A stretch of DNA of 38,909 bases from a virus. Positions 1 to 6,467 of the stretch are shown here, piece by piece; the first letter of the stretch is position 1; each line of letters begins with the position of its first letter. Both the position numbers and the translations under genes were made by a program. The DNA lies in IMG/VR virus record IMGVR_UViG_3300035659_000050, positions 1 through 38,909 of that record; one strand, given 5' to 3'. A model generated the notes under the pieces. The model saw nothing but the letters and a program-made list of their open reading frames with translations. It did no database searches and was not told the DNA's origin.

Positions 1-127
1 CATGACCAAGCGATGTTCCAAAACATACCCATCGGCAGGTGCCATGGGATAATAGAACTCAGACGAGCGCACCAGTATTCGAACATAACCGTTCCCTGTG
101 CGTCTCCTCCCGCCATTCCACGTCTTT
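1..127. repeat. terminal direct repeat, left copy (circular-contig overlap)
   Basis: The first 127 bases are identical to 38783-38909. The HNH reading frame continues unbroken if the two copies are merged, so this is the overlap of a circular assembly (or a circularly permuted genome) and not a biological long terminal repeat. The unique genome length is then 38,782 bp. Confidence 0.93.
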
Positions 128-321
128 ATCTGTGGGCCAAAAGCCCTCGTTGTATGAGCATTGCAACGCCGACACAACCTACTCTTATTGAACATGCTCC
201 CATTGCCATGCAAGCGAAGCCATCTTTCGAAGCCACATCCTGAGCAAGAATCCCAAATGTACCGGCTTCCCTTATCTTTACCGATTATCTGGCCGCGCTC
301 TACTTGGCCGATTTGAGGCAT
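1..321 (-). CDS. HNH homing-type endonuclease, N-terminal part (continues at 38782)
   Basis: This is the first 107 codons of a 176-residue protein whose remainder is at 38782-38573. The ATG at 319-321 follows an AAGGGAG ribosome site about 10 nt upstream. The N-terminal part has a zinc-finger pattern (CSGC near residue 26, CRRC near 50). Downstream of the joint come the typical GYVLEHRLVM strand, the HNH core VHHKNGVKDDN (about 121-131) and a coiled-coil tail. It overlaps the end of the upstream gene by 44 nt. HNH proteins of this kind nick DNA and spread by homing. Its position between an 85-residue gene and a RecB-like nuclease gene suggests a free-standing homing endonuclease. The start is chosen from the ribosome site; the family call is secure. 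Confidence 0.88.
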   Translation of the reverse strand, partial: MPQIGQVERGQIIGKDKGSRYIWDSCSGCGFERWLRLHGNGSMFNKSRLCRRCNAHTTRAFGPQIKTWNGGRRRTGNGYVRILVRSSEFYYPMAPADGYVLEHRLVM

Positions 322-535
322 AACCATTCCGCTCCCTTCTGCCGGCAGCTACCGGCGCTCCATGCCGCTGAGCAAAACCAGCCATAGGATTAGCTGGGCC
401 CAGTAGCTCCCAGCCCAACAGCCTGTAATAACTCAGGAACGTTTCATAGGTCACCTGCATGACCAATCCATCAGGCCCATCAAAACAGATATAAACCTGG
501 TTTTCTATTCTCGTTCCGTTCATCCTACTTTCCAT
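278..535 (-). CDS. hypothetical protein, 85 aa
   Basis: I do not recognise this protein. The N-terminal half looks like a small folded domain (VYICFDG, then YETFLSYYRLLGWELLG); the tail is Arg/Pro-rich and overlaps the start of the HNH gene. A promoter with the recurring palindrome lies directly upstream, with only 8 nt between the -10 box and the first ATG, so translation from that ATG would be almost leaderless. A second ATG four codons later has a GGAAAG-like sequence just before it and could be the start. It is the first gene of its transcription unit. Confidence 0.7.
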   Translation of the reverse strand: MESRMNGTRIENQVYICFDGPDGLVMQVTYETFLSYYRLLGWELLGPANPMAGFAQRHGAPVAAGRRERNGYASNRPSRARPDNR

Positions 536-543
536 TTATTATT

Positions 544-572
544 ATTGTAGCACTGCAACACACATGCGTCAA
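544..572 (-). promoter_or_regulatory. sigma70 promoter with palindromic operator (site 1)
   Basis: On the minus strand the -35 box is TTGACG (567-572) and the -10 box is TACAAT (544-549), with a 17-nt spacer. The imperfect palindrome TTGCAGTGCTACAA covers the -10 region, a degenerate copy of the operator found at 1678, 2772 and 11120. It drives the 85-residue gene and possibly the genes after it around the circle. Confidence 0.75.
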
Positions 573-577
573 GGCGG

Positions 578-1645
578 CTACCACTGGACAAACATCGGCA
601 TGTTCACCACCAGAACACCCTCTAAATCACCATACACCTTGACCGGGGACGATGGGCTAATGACCTCCATCGTCAGTTCGGCGAACAGGCCAGCCAGGTC
701 AGCCACATATCGCGAATCCACAGCTATCTTCCCATCACCGGTCATCACCGCCGGTATCTTCGCCTCAAATTTATCTTCATCCTCAGTCATCGCTACCTTC
801 AGAAAACCATCCTCTGTCTTGCTCAGCCGGACAATGTGGTCCTTAAATTGCTGCACACGGCTCTGCAGCACCGGGCCAGACACCGTGAACGTCCACTCTG
901 GCTTGGCCGCCGGTATGAGCTGCGGATATTGCGGGTAACTGCCCTGAATCAGTTGGCTAACCACCCTCACATCCGGCGCTCCGTCAAACCACATCTTAGC
1001 ATTATCAAAACCAACCCTAACTGACTCTTTCTTTCTCATAATCTTCTCCAACAGCATACACGTCTTGCGCGGTATCAGCCATTTGCCTGCCGGCAATGTC
1101 AGCTTCATCGATGACATAAACAACCTGAATCCATCGGCTGAGGCAAACGACACTTTGCCCTGGCCATCAGATTCAACCAGCACCGCCGTCAGTACCGGTC
1201 GCACATCTTCATCCGCTGTAAACGGCCACGCCCGGGCCAGATTCATAATGAACTCATCGCCTACTTCATATTGTGTCTCGCCGCACATTGTATTCGGCAG
1301 TGCATCGTCCGGCGGCCCCAGATACATATTCACTTTAACCTGGCCATCCACATCGCCTAACGACAGACTACGACCTTTGCTTTCGATAACCACCGGCCCC
1401 TTTTCGTGAGCGGCGAAATGCCACAGCCTCCTGTTAGGTATCAATACCTTGCCCGCCTCCTCGACCGTAGCAAACAGGTCCATCACCAGAATCCTCTCCA
1501 GGTCAGACACACGCAGGTATGCCCGGCCATCCTTGGCCTCTATCTCGGCATTCTGTAGCACAGGCAAACCCATATTACGCGGAATGACCATGCTCGCGGC
1601 TTTCGCCGCCATACTGAGTCTACTACCAAGACACTTCAGCTTCAT
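578..1645 (-). CDS. dnaN: DNA polymerase III beta subunit (sliding clamp)
   Basis: This 355-residue protein has the length and three-repeat layout of bacterial beta clamps. It has the N-terminal region with GLPVLQNAEIEA, the central domain with the ADGFRLF motif, and an ending in VVVNMPMFVQW, which resembles the usual C-terminal MPMR-type edge. A clamp tethers the replicative polymerase to DNA. As no polymerase gene is present, it presumably recruits the host enzyme or phage repair proteins. It has its own promoter (1678-1706), a 26-nt leader and an AAGGA ribosome site 7 nt before the ATG. It is sited among other replication and recombination genes. Assignment is firm at family level. Confidence 0.93.
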   Translation of the reverse strand: MKLKCLGSRLSMAAKAASMVIPRNMGLPVLQNAEIEAKDGRAYLRVSDLERILVMDLFATVEEAGKVLIPNRRLWHFAAHEKGPVVIESKGRSLSLGDVDGQVKVNMYLGPPDDALPNTMCGETQYEVGDEFIMNLARAWPFTADEDVRPVLTAVLVESDGQGKVSFASADGFRLFMSSMKLTLPAGKWLIPRKTCMLLEKIMRKKESVRVGFDNAKMWFDGAPDVRVVSQLIQGSYPQYPQLIPAAKPEWTFTVSGPVLQSRVQQFKDHIVRLSKTEDGFLKVAMTEDEDKFEAKIPAVMTGDGKIAVDSRYVADLAGLFAELTMEVISPSSPVKVYGDLEGVLVVNMPMFVQW

Positions 1646-1677
1646 TGTTCTTTCCTTCTTTCAATGTCTATATTGTG

Positions 1678-1706
1678 ATTGTAGCGCTACAACGCTCATA
1701 CGTCAA
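1678..1706 (-). promoter_or_regulatory. sigma70 promoter with palindromic operator (site 2), upstream of dnaN
   Basis: Minus strand: -35 TTGACG at 1701-1706, -10 TACAAT at 1678-1683, spacer 17 nt. The perfect 14-bp palindrome TTGTAGCGCTACAA (1679-1692) overlaps the -10 box, so a bound regulator would block RNA polymerase. The 24-nt core is identical to the site at 2772-2800. Confidence 0.85.
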
Positions 1707-1760
1707 GTAGGTTCATGCCTCGCCCAGTCCCCGACCTGCTCTGCTGTCAGATAGCTCACT

Positions 1761-1961
1761 TCACACCCTCCTTAACGAATCTATTTGCTTCAGATGATAA
1801 TACGGCTCATGGTATAACTCTTCAGTGTGCGGCTCTGACTCCAGACTTTCCTCATGTTCATCATATTCCGCCGGTTGGACCATCACCACCTTCTCACCAT
1901 GTCTGAGAACCAGACCACACTCCTGACAGAACGTTTCACCCGCCGTATAATATCCGCCCAT
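1761..1961 (-). CDS. small CxxC protein, 66 aa
   Basis: Not recognised. The N-terminal half has CQECG, half of a zinc ribbon, followed by an acidic, His/Tyr-rich tail. The start is taken at the ATG ending at 1961 because AGGTGG lies a few bases upstream; two in-frame GTG codons lie just before it. The gene follows the stop of the 129-residue gene by a few bases, so it belongs to the operon started at 2800. Confidence 0.6.
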   Translation of the reverse strand: MGGYYTAGETFCQECGLVLRHGEKVVMVQPAEYDEHEESLESEPHTEELYHEPYYHLKQIDSLRRV

Positions 1962-1970
1962 ACTCACCAC

Positions 1971-2360
1971 CTAATGCCTTATTCTCGGGTCCGGCTTGCC
2001 TTCATACAGACTGCTCAGCGTATACTTCCCGCAGCTGTCCGGGCTCAGGTCGAACTCACAACCGCCGATATAATGCCGTGTCCGCGGTGGTCGCTTGTCT
2101 ACGAGATGCTGGCAGTACCGGCAGTTATCAGCCCAAGGCATCTCCAGAACCCGCACCTGCCGCTTGAACTTATCCAGCTCCTGCTCGGTCGTGAACTGGG
2201 CAGTCACCCCCACCATGCCATCACTCAGACTCACGAATGCGTAAGGGGCACACCCACATGGACAGGAATTTGACACCCTCACAAACGGCTCGCCTACCTG
2301 AAGACCCTTCTCGACCAGCTCCTTGTCAATTTTGAAACTGAATACTCCCATAGACTCCAT
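1971..2360 (-). CDS. hypothetical Cys-rich protein, 129 aa
   Basis: Unrecognised. It contains a CPCGC motif near residue 33 and a CRYC motif near residue 80, plus an extra C pair, suggesting one or two bound metal ions. The AAGGAG sequence upstream supports the ATG at 2360; an ATG three codons later is an alternative. It lies in an operon of small metal-binding proteins between the zinc-ribbon gene at 2414 and the small gene at 1761. Confidence 0.7.
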   Translation of the reverse strand: MESMGVFSFKIDKELVEKGLQVGEPFVRVSNSCPCGCAPYAFVSLSDGMVGVTAQFTTEQELDKFKRQVRVLEMPWADNCRYCQHLVDKRPPRTRHYIGGCEFDLSPDSCGKYTLSSLYEGKPDPRIRH

Positions 2361-2413
2361 TCGTCTCCTTTCTGCTTAGTATTATCGTAACACCTACCAT
2401 CAGCTCATCAAGC

Positions 2414-2626
2414 TCAGTCACCAAACATTTCTTCCATATCTTCAAAGAACCGGGGCATCCCCTCGGGCTTCATCCTGATACCATAGTCAGCAACCAGGGC
2501 CAGCTGACCATTTGGCTCCACAAAGTACATCGCTCCACAGCTAGGGCATTTTACCAACCCAACCCCAAGCAGTTCAAAGTCACCTTTCTGGCGGCCACAC
2601 TTCTGACACTTCCAATTATTGCCCAT
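2414..2626 (-). CDS. zinc-ribbon protein, 70 aa
   Basis: Two CxxC knuckles (CQKC near residue 7 and CPSC near residue 27) form a classic zinc ribbon, followed by an acidic C-terminus. The ATG at 2624-2626 is preferred over an upstream GTG-type start because GGGGAGG lies 7 nt before it and the previous small gene stops one base earlier. Role unknown; such ribbons in phages are often transcription- or nucleic-acid-associated. Confidence 0.72.
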   Translation of the reverse strand: MGNNWKCQKCGRQKGDFELLGVGLVKCPSCGAMYFVEPNGQLALVADYGIRMKPEGMPRFFEDMEEMFGD

Positions 2627-2627
2627 C

Positions 2628-2738
2628 TTAGGGCCTCCCCTGCCTAGTCCACCTGACATGGGCCACCACTGCGGCTATCACCGGCAGACCAAACAGGCCA
2701 CCCCAGATTGCGATTATCGGAATCCATACCATGTCCAT
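2628..2738 (-). CDS. small single-pass membrane protein, 36 aa
   Basis: A 36-residue protein with one hydrophobic segment (about residues 5-26: VWIPIIAIWGGLFGLPVIAA) and a basic tail, so probably an inner-membrane peptide with its C-terminus in the cytoplasm. It is the first gene after the promoter at 2772-2800, with a 27-nt leader carrying AGGAAAGGAG. A second ATG two codons in is equally possible. Function unknown. Confidence 0.62.
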   Translation of the reverse strand: MDMVWIPIIAIWGGLFGLPVIAAVVAHVRWTRQGRP

Positions 2739-2771
2739 TCTGCTCCTTTCCTAATAGTGTTCTTTGATTAT

Positions 2772-2800
2772 ATTGTAGCGCTACAACGCTCATACGTCAA
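2772..2800 (-). promoter_or_regulatory. sigma70 promoter with palindromic operator (site 3)
   Basis: Minus strand: -35 TTGACG at 2795-2800, -10 TACAAT at 2772-2777, spacer 17 nt. TTGTAGCGCTACAA at 2773-2786 is a perfect palindrome over the -10 box. It starts the unit 2738-1761. Confidence 0.85.
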
Positions 2801-2831
2801 TAGTATTTTCATAATATTACCAGTGGTTGAC

Positions 2832-3215
2832 TCACTCAGAATCGCCGTAACTGACCAGCCGTTTAATCAACTGAAACCGTACCACGTATACGAACTCATC
2901 AGCATCCTTCCAGTCTTCCCAGAACTTCCGCGGCTCCATTCCACGAATCTTCAATCCCTTCTGCTCAAGCCAAAGCAACCCCTCGGCGGCATAGTCTTTT
3001 TCCGGCATGATGCTGGTCCTCTCAGGATACGGGTCAGCAGTCAGGCAGATAATGGCCACTGGCTGGCCGCCGGCCCGGGGCAACCGGTCCCATGCTTGGA
3101 CATCCATGCCGCAGCGGAACCGGCGGGCATAGCCATCATTCCAGTTGCGCCGGGTGCAAGATTTATTTCCGCTGAGCAAAGCGGCAAGGGTCCATCCAAA
3201 CGAAATAATCAACAT
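2832..3215 (-). CDS. ASCH/PUA-like domain protein, 127 aa
   Basis: The start ISFGWTLAALLSGNKSCTRRNW resembles the ASCH fold seen in many phage and bacterial proteins (a SxxW...LL.G.K..TRR.W pattern). It is followed by AWDRLPRAGG and VAIICLTADPY strands. ASCH proteins bind RNA or process modified nucleosides; a specific role here is not visible. The ATG overlaps the stop region of the HNH gene before it, and the gene ends just after the promoter of the next unit. Family call is by pattern only. Confidence 0.65.
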   Translation of the reverse strand: MLIISFGWTLAALLSGNKSCTRRNWNDGYARRFRCGMDVQAWDRLPRAGGQPVAIICLTADPYPERTSIMPEKDYAAEGLLWLEQKGLKIRGMEPRKFWEDWKDADEFVYVVRFQLIKRLVSYGDSE

Positions 3216-3216
3216 A

Positions 3217-3789
3217 CTACATCTTCCCTGTTCGCCTGGCTGTCCTTACACGATGGCAATTTGCACAAACCAATTCACACTTCAACGCCTCAGCTAAAAT
3301 ATCTTCCCAAGAATACGTACTCAGCATCAGACTGACATTCTTTACCTTATCACCATTCACATGGTCAAATTCGAAAGCCGCAAGATGCGGAACACAACCA
3401 CAATCTAAACACTTACCTCCAAGTATCTCCACCAACTGCCTTTTCCGTTCGTCATGTCTATTATTTGCAGTCTTTCTTCTTTCAACAGACACCGAGGCAT
3501 ACCTTTCTCTGCGTTTTGCACTAATCCGCTCTCTATTCGCTGCTTGCCAAGCATTGCGTGTAGCCCTAACCCTATCTCGATTATTCTCCCTCCAACGCTT
3601 ACAGGCTGCCTTCGCCTTTACAGGATGCTCTCTATGCCAGCGCAGATTCATCATCCGCACGATTTCAGGGTGTCGCTGCCTCCATCTTCGCTGAGCTTCT
3701 TTGACATTTTCAGGGTGCTCAGAGCGCCACCTCTTTATACGCTCTAAGCTACGTTGGCTTCTCTCTTCAGCCACCACTCCAATTACCAT
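3217..3789 (-). CDS. HNH endonuclease with basic repeat arm, 190 aa
   Basis: The first two thirds are made of roughly 12-16-residue basic repeats of the form RWRxxHPExV (RWRSEHPENV, RWRQRHPEIV, RWHREHPVKA), likely a helical DNA-binding arm. The C-terminal third is an HNH/zinc domain: CLDCGC near residue 141, FEFDHVNGDK near 154-163 and CANCH near 179. The HNH residues are intact. GGAG lies 8 nt before the ATG. Such proteins are usually free-standing homing endonucleases; it is wedged between the ASCH-like and MmcB-like genes. Confidence 0.85.
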   Translation of the reverse strand: MVIGVVAEERSQRSLERIKRWRSEHPENVKEAQRRWRQRHPEIVRMMNLRWHREHPVKAKAACKRWRENNRDRVRATRNAWQAANRERISAKRRERYASVSVERRKTANNRHDERKRQLVEILGGKCLDCGCVPHLAAFEFDHVNGDKVKNVSLMLSTYSWEDILAEALKCELVCANCHRVRTARRTGKM

Positions 3790-3830
3790 CAGCTACTCTC
3801 CATTTTCATTCTCTCAACCTTGCTTGTGCC

Positions 3831-3849
3831 CCCTGAGCTAAACTCAGGG
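3831..3849. repeat. 19-bp palindromic hairpin, also present at 10600-10618
   Basis: CCCTGAG, a 5-nt loop and CTCAGGG give a 7-bp stem in the 74-nt gap between the MmcB-like gene and the HNH gene. A near-identical 19-mer (one loop base changed) lies in the coding sequence of the SSB-like gene. No T-tract follows on the minus strand, so it is a weak terminator at best; it may be an mRNA processing element or protein-binding site. Confidence 0.5.
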
Positions 3850-3863
3850 TCATTCCAACCTCA

Positions 3864-4658
3864 TTACTGACTGGCTACATCTTTGTTGACTTTGAACTTA
3901 TCGGCTATCTGGCGCAGCTTCTCCTCAACCTGCCATGGAGAGCCTTTCATCAACTCGAGGGCAATCTCTACCAGCTCTCCGGCATCTTCACCATACTTAT
4001 ACTTCCCGAGAAGAGTTTCAACTTCCCCTCGGAGCCAGTGCATTGCCCAGTCTAAGGAAACGAACTGGCGACCGACAAGTTTCTCTATTTTTATCTTGAG
4101 CTCCCGGGCAGCAGGTAGAGCATAACTAGCGTCAACCAAGTCTTTAGATAACCTCTTGCCGTATTTAGCCGCAGCGCTAACCAAGCCCGGGTAATTCTTC
4201 AGGTACTCGACCTCAAGGCGCCGGTATTCCTCAAAGTGATTCTGATAACCCTTCATAAGTAAGGCGAGCAGGAGATTTGGGTCTATTTGATAGTCATGCC
4301 GCGGGGCAACTTTTAGGGACCGCCAGCTTTTCTCGCCGCGAACTGTCAGTCCGCAACCTTCCGGGAGTTCTCCTTTATCAATCAACTTAGCCGGCGTAGC
4401 AAAGTAGAAGTGATGACAGAACGGCAGATAGCTGAGATATTTACCCCGCGCGACATCGCCCTGGAAGTCCCTTCTCGAGACCTTTACCTCGTAGATTTTG
4501 TTGACTGCGTTGTAACTTTTGGAGATAGCCAGAACATCGGCAACCGGTACATGGTCCTGCTGGACCGAACCCAGTGGTTGATTTGTCCAGACCATATACC
4601 CGGCTCCCTGAAGCGTTCTCGCCAGGTCTTCTCCTAAATCACGACCGTTGTATTCCAT
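3864..4658 (-). CDS. MmcB-like PD-(D/E)XK family protein, 264 aa
   Basis: The N-terminal 125 residues match the MmcB-type fold: an initial helix (DLARTLQGAGYMVWTNQ), ADVLAIS, then YEVKVSRRDFQGD and YFATPAKLI. The D (VADVLA) and E-x-K (YEVKVS) form a PD-(D/E)XK-like active site. The family is linked to DNA repair in host bacteria. The C-terminal half is helical with no recognised domain. The final 25 codons have a decayed duplicate at 5887-5945. It is placed downstream of the DUF1643 and RusA-like genes in a DNA-processing operon. Confidence 0.68.
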   Translation of the reverse strand: MEYNGRDLGEDLARTLQGAGYMVWTNQPLGSVQQDHVPVADVLAISKSYNAVNKIYEVKVSRRDFQGDVARGKYLSYLPFCHHFYFATPAKLIDKGELPEGCGLTVRGEKSWRSLKVAPRHDYQIDPNLLLALLMKGYQNHFEEYRRLEVEYLKNYPGLVSAAAKYGKRLSKDLVDASYALPAARELKIKIEKLVGRQFVSLDWAMHWLRGEVETLLGKYKYGEDAGELVEIALELMKGSPWQVEEKLRQIADKFKVNKDVASQ

Positions 4659-4672
4659 TCACACCGCTAACC

Positions 4673-5182
4673 TTACTTAAATGTCGGCGCAGGCACATAC
4701 TCTTTCAGCTCTGCCGACAAAGGCTGATAAAGCGGATGCACCGGCTGGCCACTCTTATTAACAGCGAAACAATACACCGGCTTGCCCAGAATATCTAACA
4801 CTGCTTTATCGCGGCCTGCCGAGTTGCCATGATTTCCCCAACCTACCACAATAATACCGGCCACACGCTTCAATTCAGCCAGATACCGGTCATTCTGCTC
4901 CCCTACCGCGCTATTCCCATAAACCAGCTGCTCCGGGTACGGCGACACTACCGCGAACAGATTGCCGACATACAGACCACCATAACGCCACGCTTTTGAA
5001 TAGGTCACCATCTTCAGAACGGTCTTATCATCACAACGGTACTCATCAGCCCGGGACGGATTCAGCCCCACGAATATCACCGCCGGCTTCTCCCTATCCC
5101 ATATCCGCCAGAGAGCATACCGGTAGACCCTATCCGGCGAGAATATCGCGCCTGATATACCCTCACCAACGTACGAGCTCAA
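4673..5182 (-). CDS. DUF1643 family protein, 169 aa
   Basis: Contains the DUF1643 signature: RYALWRIWD, then IFVGLNPSRADE and the WRYGGLYVGNLFA stretch, ending with a VHPLYQP motif. The function of the family is unknown; members are common in phages and islands. I place the start at the TTG ending at 5182, whose bases overlap the TGA of the RusA-like gene (TTGA) and which has AGGAG 7 nt upstream. A longer reading from 5248 would lie over the RusA coding region. The overlap implies translational coupling. Confidence 0.78.
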   Translation of the reverse strand: MSSYVGEGISGAIFSPDRVYRYALWRIWDREKPAVIFVGLNPSRADEYRCDDKTVLKMVTYSKAWRYGGLYVGNLFAVVSPYPEQLVYGNSAVGEQNDRYLAELKRVAGIIVVGWGNHGNSAGRDKAVLDILGKPVYCFAVNKSGQPVHPLYQPLSAELKEYVPAPTFK

Positions 5183-5610
5183 CGTTGCTCTCCTATCGTC
5201 ACTATCAGCTTCGATTGACAGCCGCGAATCGTCTTCGAAACGCCGCACTCAACCGAGTAATACTTATCATTGATGCCCAGAGCATTCTCAATCGCATCCG
5301 CTATCGGCTTAATTAAATTATGCACATCCGGCACTTTCTTGGTCCGGAACTCTCCATCAATCTTTATCCTCAGCGGTATCTTGAAGACAATACCAGTGCT
5401 GTTCTGATACACCCTGACCATCCAAGCCAGTTGCTCCATCCACCTCTTGACCGAATCCCTGAGCACAGTTTGGCCTGTGAATCTGTTCCGGGTCAGCCGC
5501 CGGTTGGACGACAGCTCAGGCAGATACTCCATCTCAACCACTATCTGCGGCCCGCCCTGCCCCTTAACCCTGACCGAACAGTTCATCGCCGACTCCAATC
5601 TCAGCGCCAT
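5179..5610 (-). CDS. rusA: RusA-like Holliday junction resolvase, 143 aa
   Basis: RusA family endonucleases cut four-way DNA junctions at recombination or replication intermediates. The hallmark is visible near residues 95-115: KKVPDVHNLIKPIADAIENAL followed by INDKYY, giving the conserved Asp residues and Lys of the active site. The length is normal for the family (about 120-150). The start ATG overlaps the TGA of the ribbon-helix-helix gene. It probably resolves branched phage DNA before packaging. Confidence 0.85.
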   Translation of the reverse strand: MALRLESAMNCSVRVKGQGGPQIVVEMEYLPELSSNRRLTRNRFTGQTVLRDSVKRWMEQLAWMVRVYQNSTGIVFKIPLRIKIDGEFRTKKVPDVHNLIKPIADAIENALGINDKYYSVECGVSKTIRGCQSKLIVTIGEQR

Positions 5611-5780
5611 CTTGGGTCCTTATGGTGACTTCGCATGACCTGATATTCTATCATGTCTCTGAGATAGCTAGATACCGTTTGATACTTACCCGGCACCGCT
5701 ACACGCCTCTTCAGTATCTCCACTACCTCATTCCGTAACCTAATCGGCACTATCTGCGTTGTAGCACTCCGTCCTGACAT
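5601..5780 (-). CDS. ribbon-helix-helix DNA-binding protein (CopG/Arc-like), 59 aa
   Basis: The layout is a short beta strand (TTQIVPIRLRNEV), a helix (VVEILKRRV), a turn with a Gly (PGKYQT) and a second helix (VSSYLRDMIEYQV), as in CopG/Arc/MetJ repressors that dimerise through the strand and insert it in the major groove. It has an AGGAG sequence before the ATG and its stop overlaps the RusA-like start. A perfect palindrome (5849-5862) sits 70 nt upstream, a natural autoregulatory operator. It is also a candidate for the protein that binds the TTGTAGCGCTACAA sites. Confidence 0.72.
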   Translation of the reverse strand: MSGRSATTQIVPIRLRNEVVEILKRRVAVPGKYQTVSSYLRDMIEYQVMRSHHKDPRWR

Positions 5781-5872
5781 TTCTCCCTTCTCCTGTATGA
5801 TTTTATTCTCTCGGCCATTGCCCTTCTCTCAGGCTCGCATAAGGCTCTAGGTGTATACACCTGCACGCTCAC
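5750..5872 (-). CDS. possible small basic protein, 40 aa
   Basis: A GTG-started frame with an AAGGTGG sequence upstream gives a 40-residue, Arg-rich product (MAERIKSYRRREK in its middle). It overlaps the first ten codons of the ribbon-helix-helix gene in another frame and contains the palindrome AGGTGTATACACCT. It may be a leader peptide or chance. Confidence 0.3.
   Translation of the reverse strand: MSVQVYTPRALCEPERRAMAERIKSYRRREKCQDGVLQRR
5849..5862. promoter_or_regulatory. perfect 14-bp palindrome, candidate operator
   Basis: AGGTGTATACACCT is a perfect inverted repeat lying upstream of the ribbon-helix-helix gene. Short perfect dyads upstream of an RHH gene are typical autorepressor sites. 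No clear -10/-35 pair is visible next to it. Confidence 0.5.
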
Positions 5873-5886
5873 CACCTTACACCTCT

Positions 5887-5945
5887 AACCTCATCACTGA
5901 TTGGCTACATCTCTTGGCTGCTATCTCGCAGTACTTCTCCTCTAT
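5887..5945 (-). pseudogene. decayed duplicate of the 3' end of the MmcB-like gene
   Basis: On the minus strand this stretch aligns with 3857-3930: the blocks GAGGAGAAG, AGATAGC and GATGTAGCCA, then the TCAGT-ATGAGG end, occur in the same order, with about 12 bases missing. The frame is broken, so only fragments (IEEKYCEIAAK, then DVANQ in another frame) remain. It suggests a past duplication of the gene with loss of most of one copy. The gap between the RHH gene and 6005 holds this remnant. Confidence 0.5.
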
Positions 5946-6004
5946 CCTTTCAAGCAGTCGGAGGATTATTTACTATCTCCATCAGGTACTTGCCGATGCT
6001 AAAT

Positions 6005-6361
6005 TTAATCTCCCTCAAAGATTCCATTGGGTAATAATTGAGCAAAGACCAGCAATCCTTCCAAGGCTCGTTTTGCGTTGCCCTCTGTAGGTTTCCAGTA
6101 ATCATCATCAATATCATCGCCAAGTTGAGCGATGGCACTCTCCAAAATAGGAATTGCTTGTTTGCCCGTTAAACCATATAATATTCGGATGCCTTTCTCA
6201 CCCATAGTCCTATAAAAATGAGTAGCATAATTCCAAGTTATACTTAGCCATGCCTCAGTGGTTCCTCCCATTGCATAAGTCCCACCCTTAATTTGATGAG
6301 GTTCTTCAAAGCATAAAACCTCTTTCGTGTCAGGGTGTATAACCGAAATATCGTAGCTCAT
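6005..6361 (-). CDS. hypothetical protein, 118 aa
   Basis: Function unknown. The sequence has the look of a recurrent phage/bacterial family: a start MSYDISVIHPDT, a GGTYAMGGTTEAWLSITWNY block, a GIRILYGLTG block and a closing YWKPTEGNAKRALEGLL block. No catalytic motif is evident. AAGGAG precedes the ATG, which lies inside the end of the small gene at 6330-6464. Confidence 0.7.
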   Translation of the reverse strand: MSYDISVIHPDTKEVLCFEEPHQIKGGTYAMGGTTEAWLSITWNYATHFYRTMGEKGIRILYGLTGKQAIPILESAIAQLGDDIDDDYWKPTEGNAKRALEGLLVFAQLLPNGIFEGD

Positions 6362-6464
6362 TTCCTTCTCCTTTCAAGCAGTCGGCGCAGTAGATTACTA
6401 TATCGGCCTGCTCATCCCGATAGTAAGGCTTGGGTAACTTGGCTATAACCTCTTCGAAGGTCAT
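6330..6464 (-). CDS. small protein, 44 aa
   Basis: The ATG lies 3 nt after the TGA of the helicase-loader gene. The product starts MTFEEVIAKLPKPYYRDEQAD and carries YCADC, a possible half zinc site. The C-terminal 10 codons overlap the next gene in a different frame. Its position in the gap and coupling to the upstream stop favour a real gene. Function unknown. Confidence 0.5.
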   Translation of the reverse strand: MTFEEVIAKLPKPYYRDEQADIVIYCADCLKGEGNELRYFGYTP

Positions 6465-6467
6465 TGG

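Noticed and set aside
1-127. A biological terminal repeat like that of T7
   Set aside because: The length equals a typical assembly k-mer and a gene reads across the joint without duplication.
2619-3335. A 238-residue plus-strand frame over several minus-strand genes
   Set aside because: It crosses a promoter and three supported genes, has a His/Pro-rich composition and no ribosome site.
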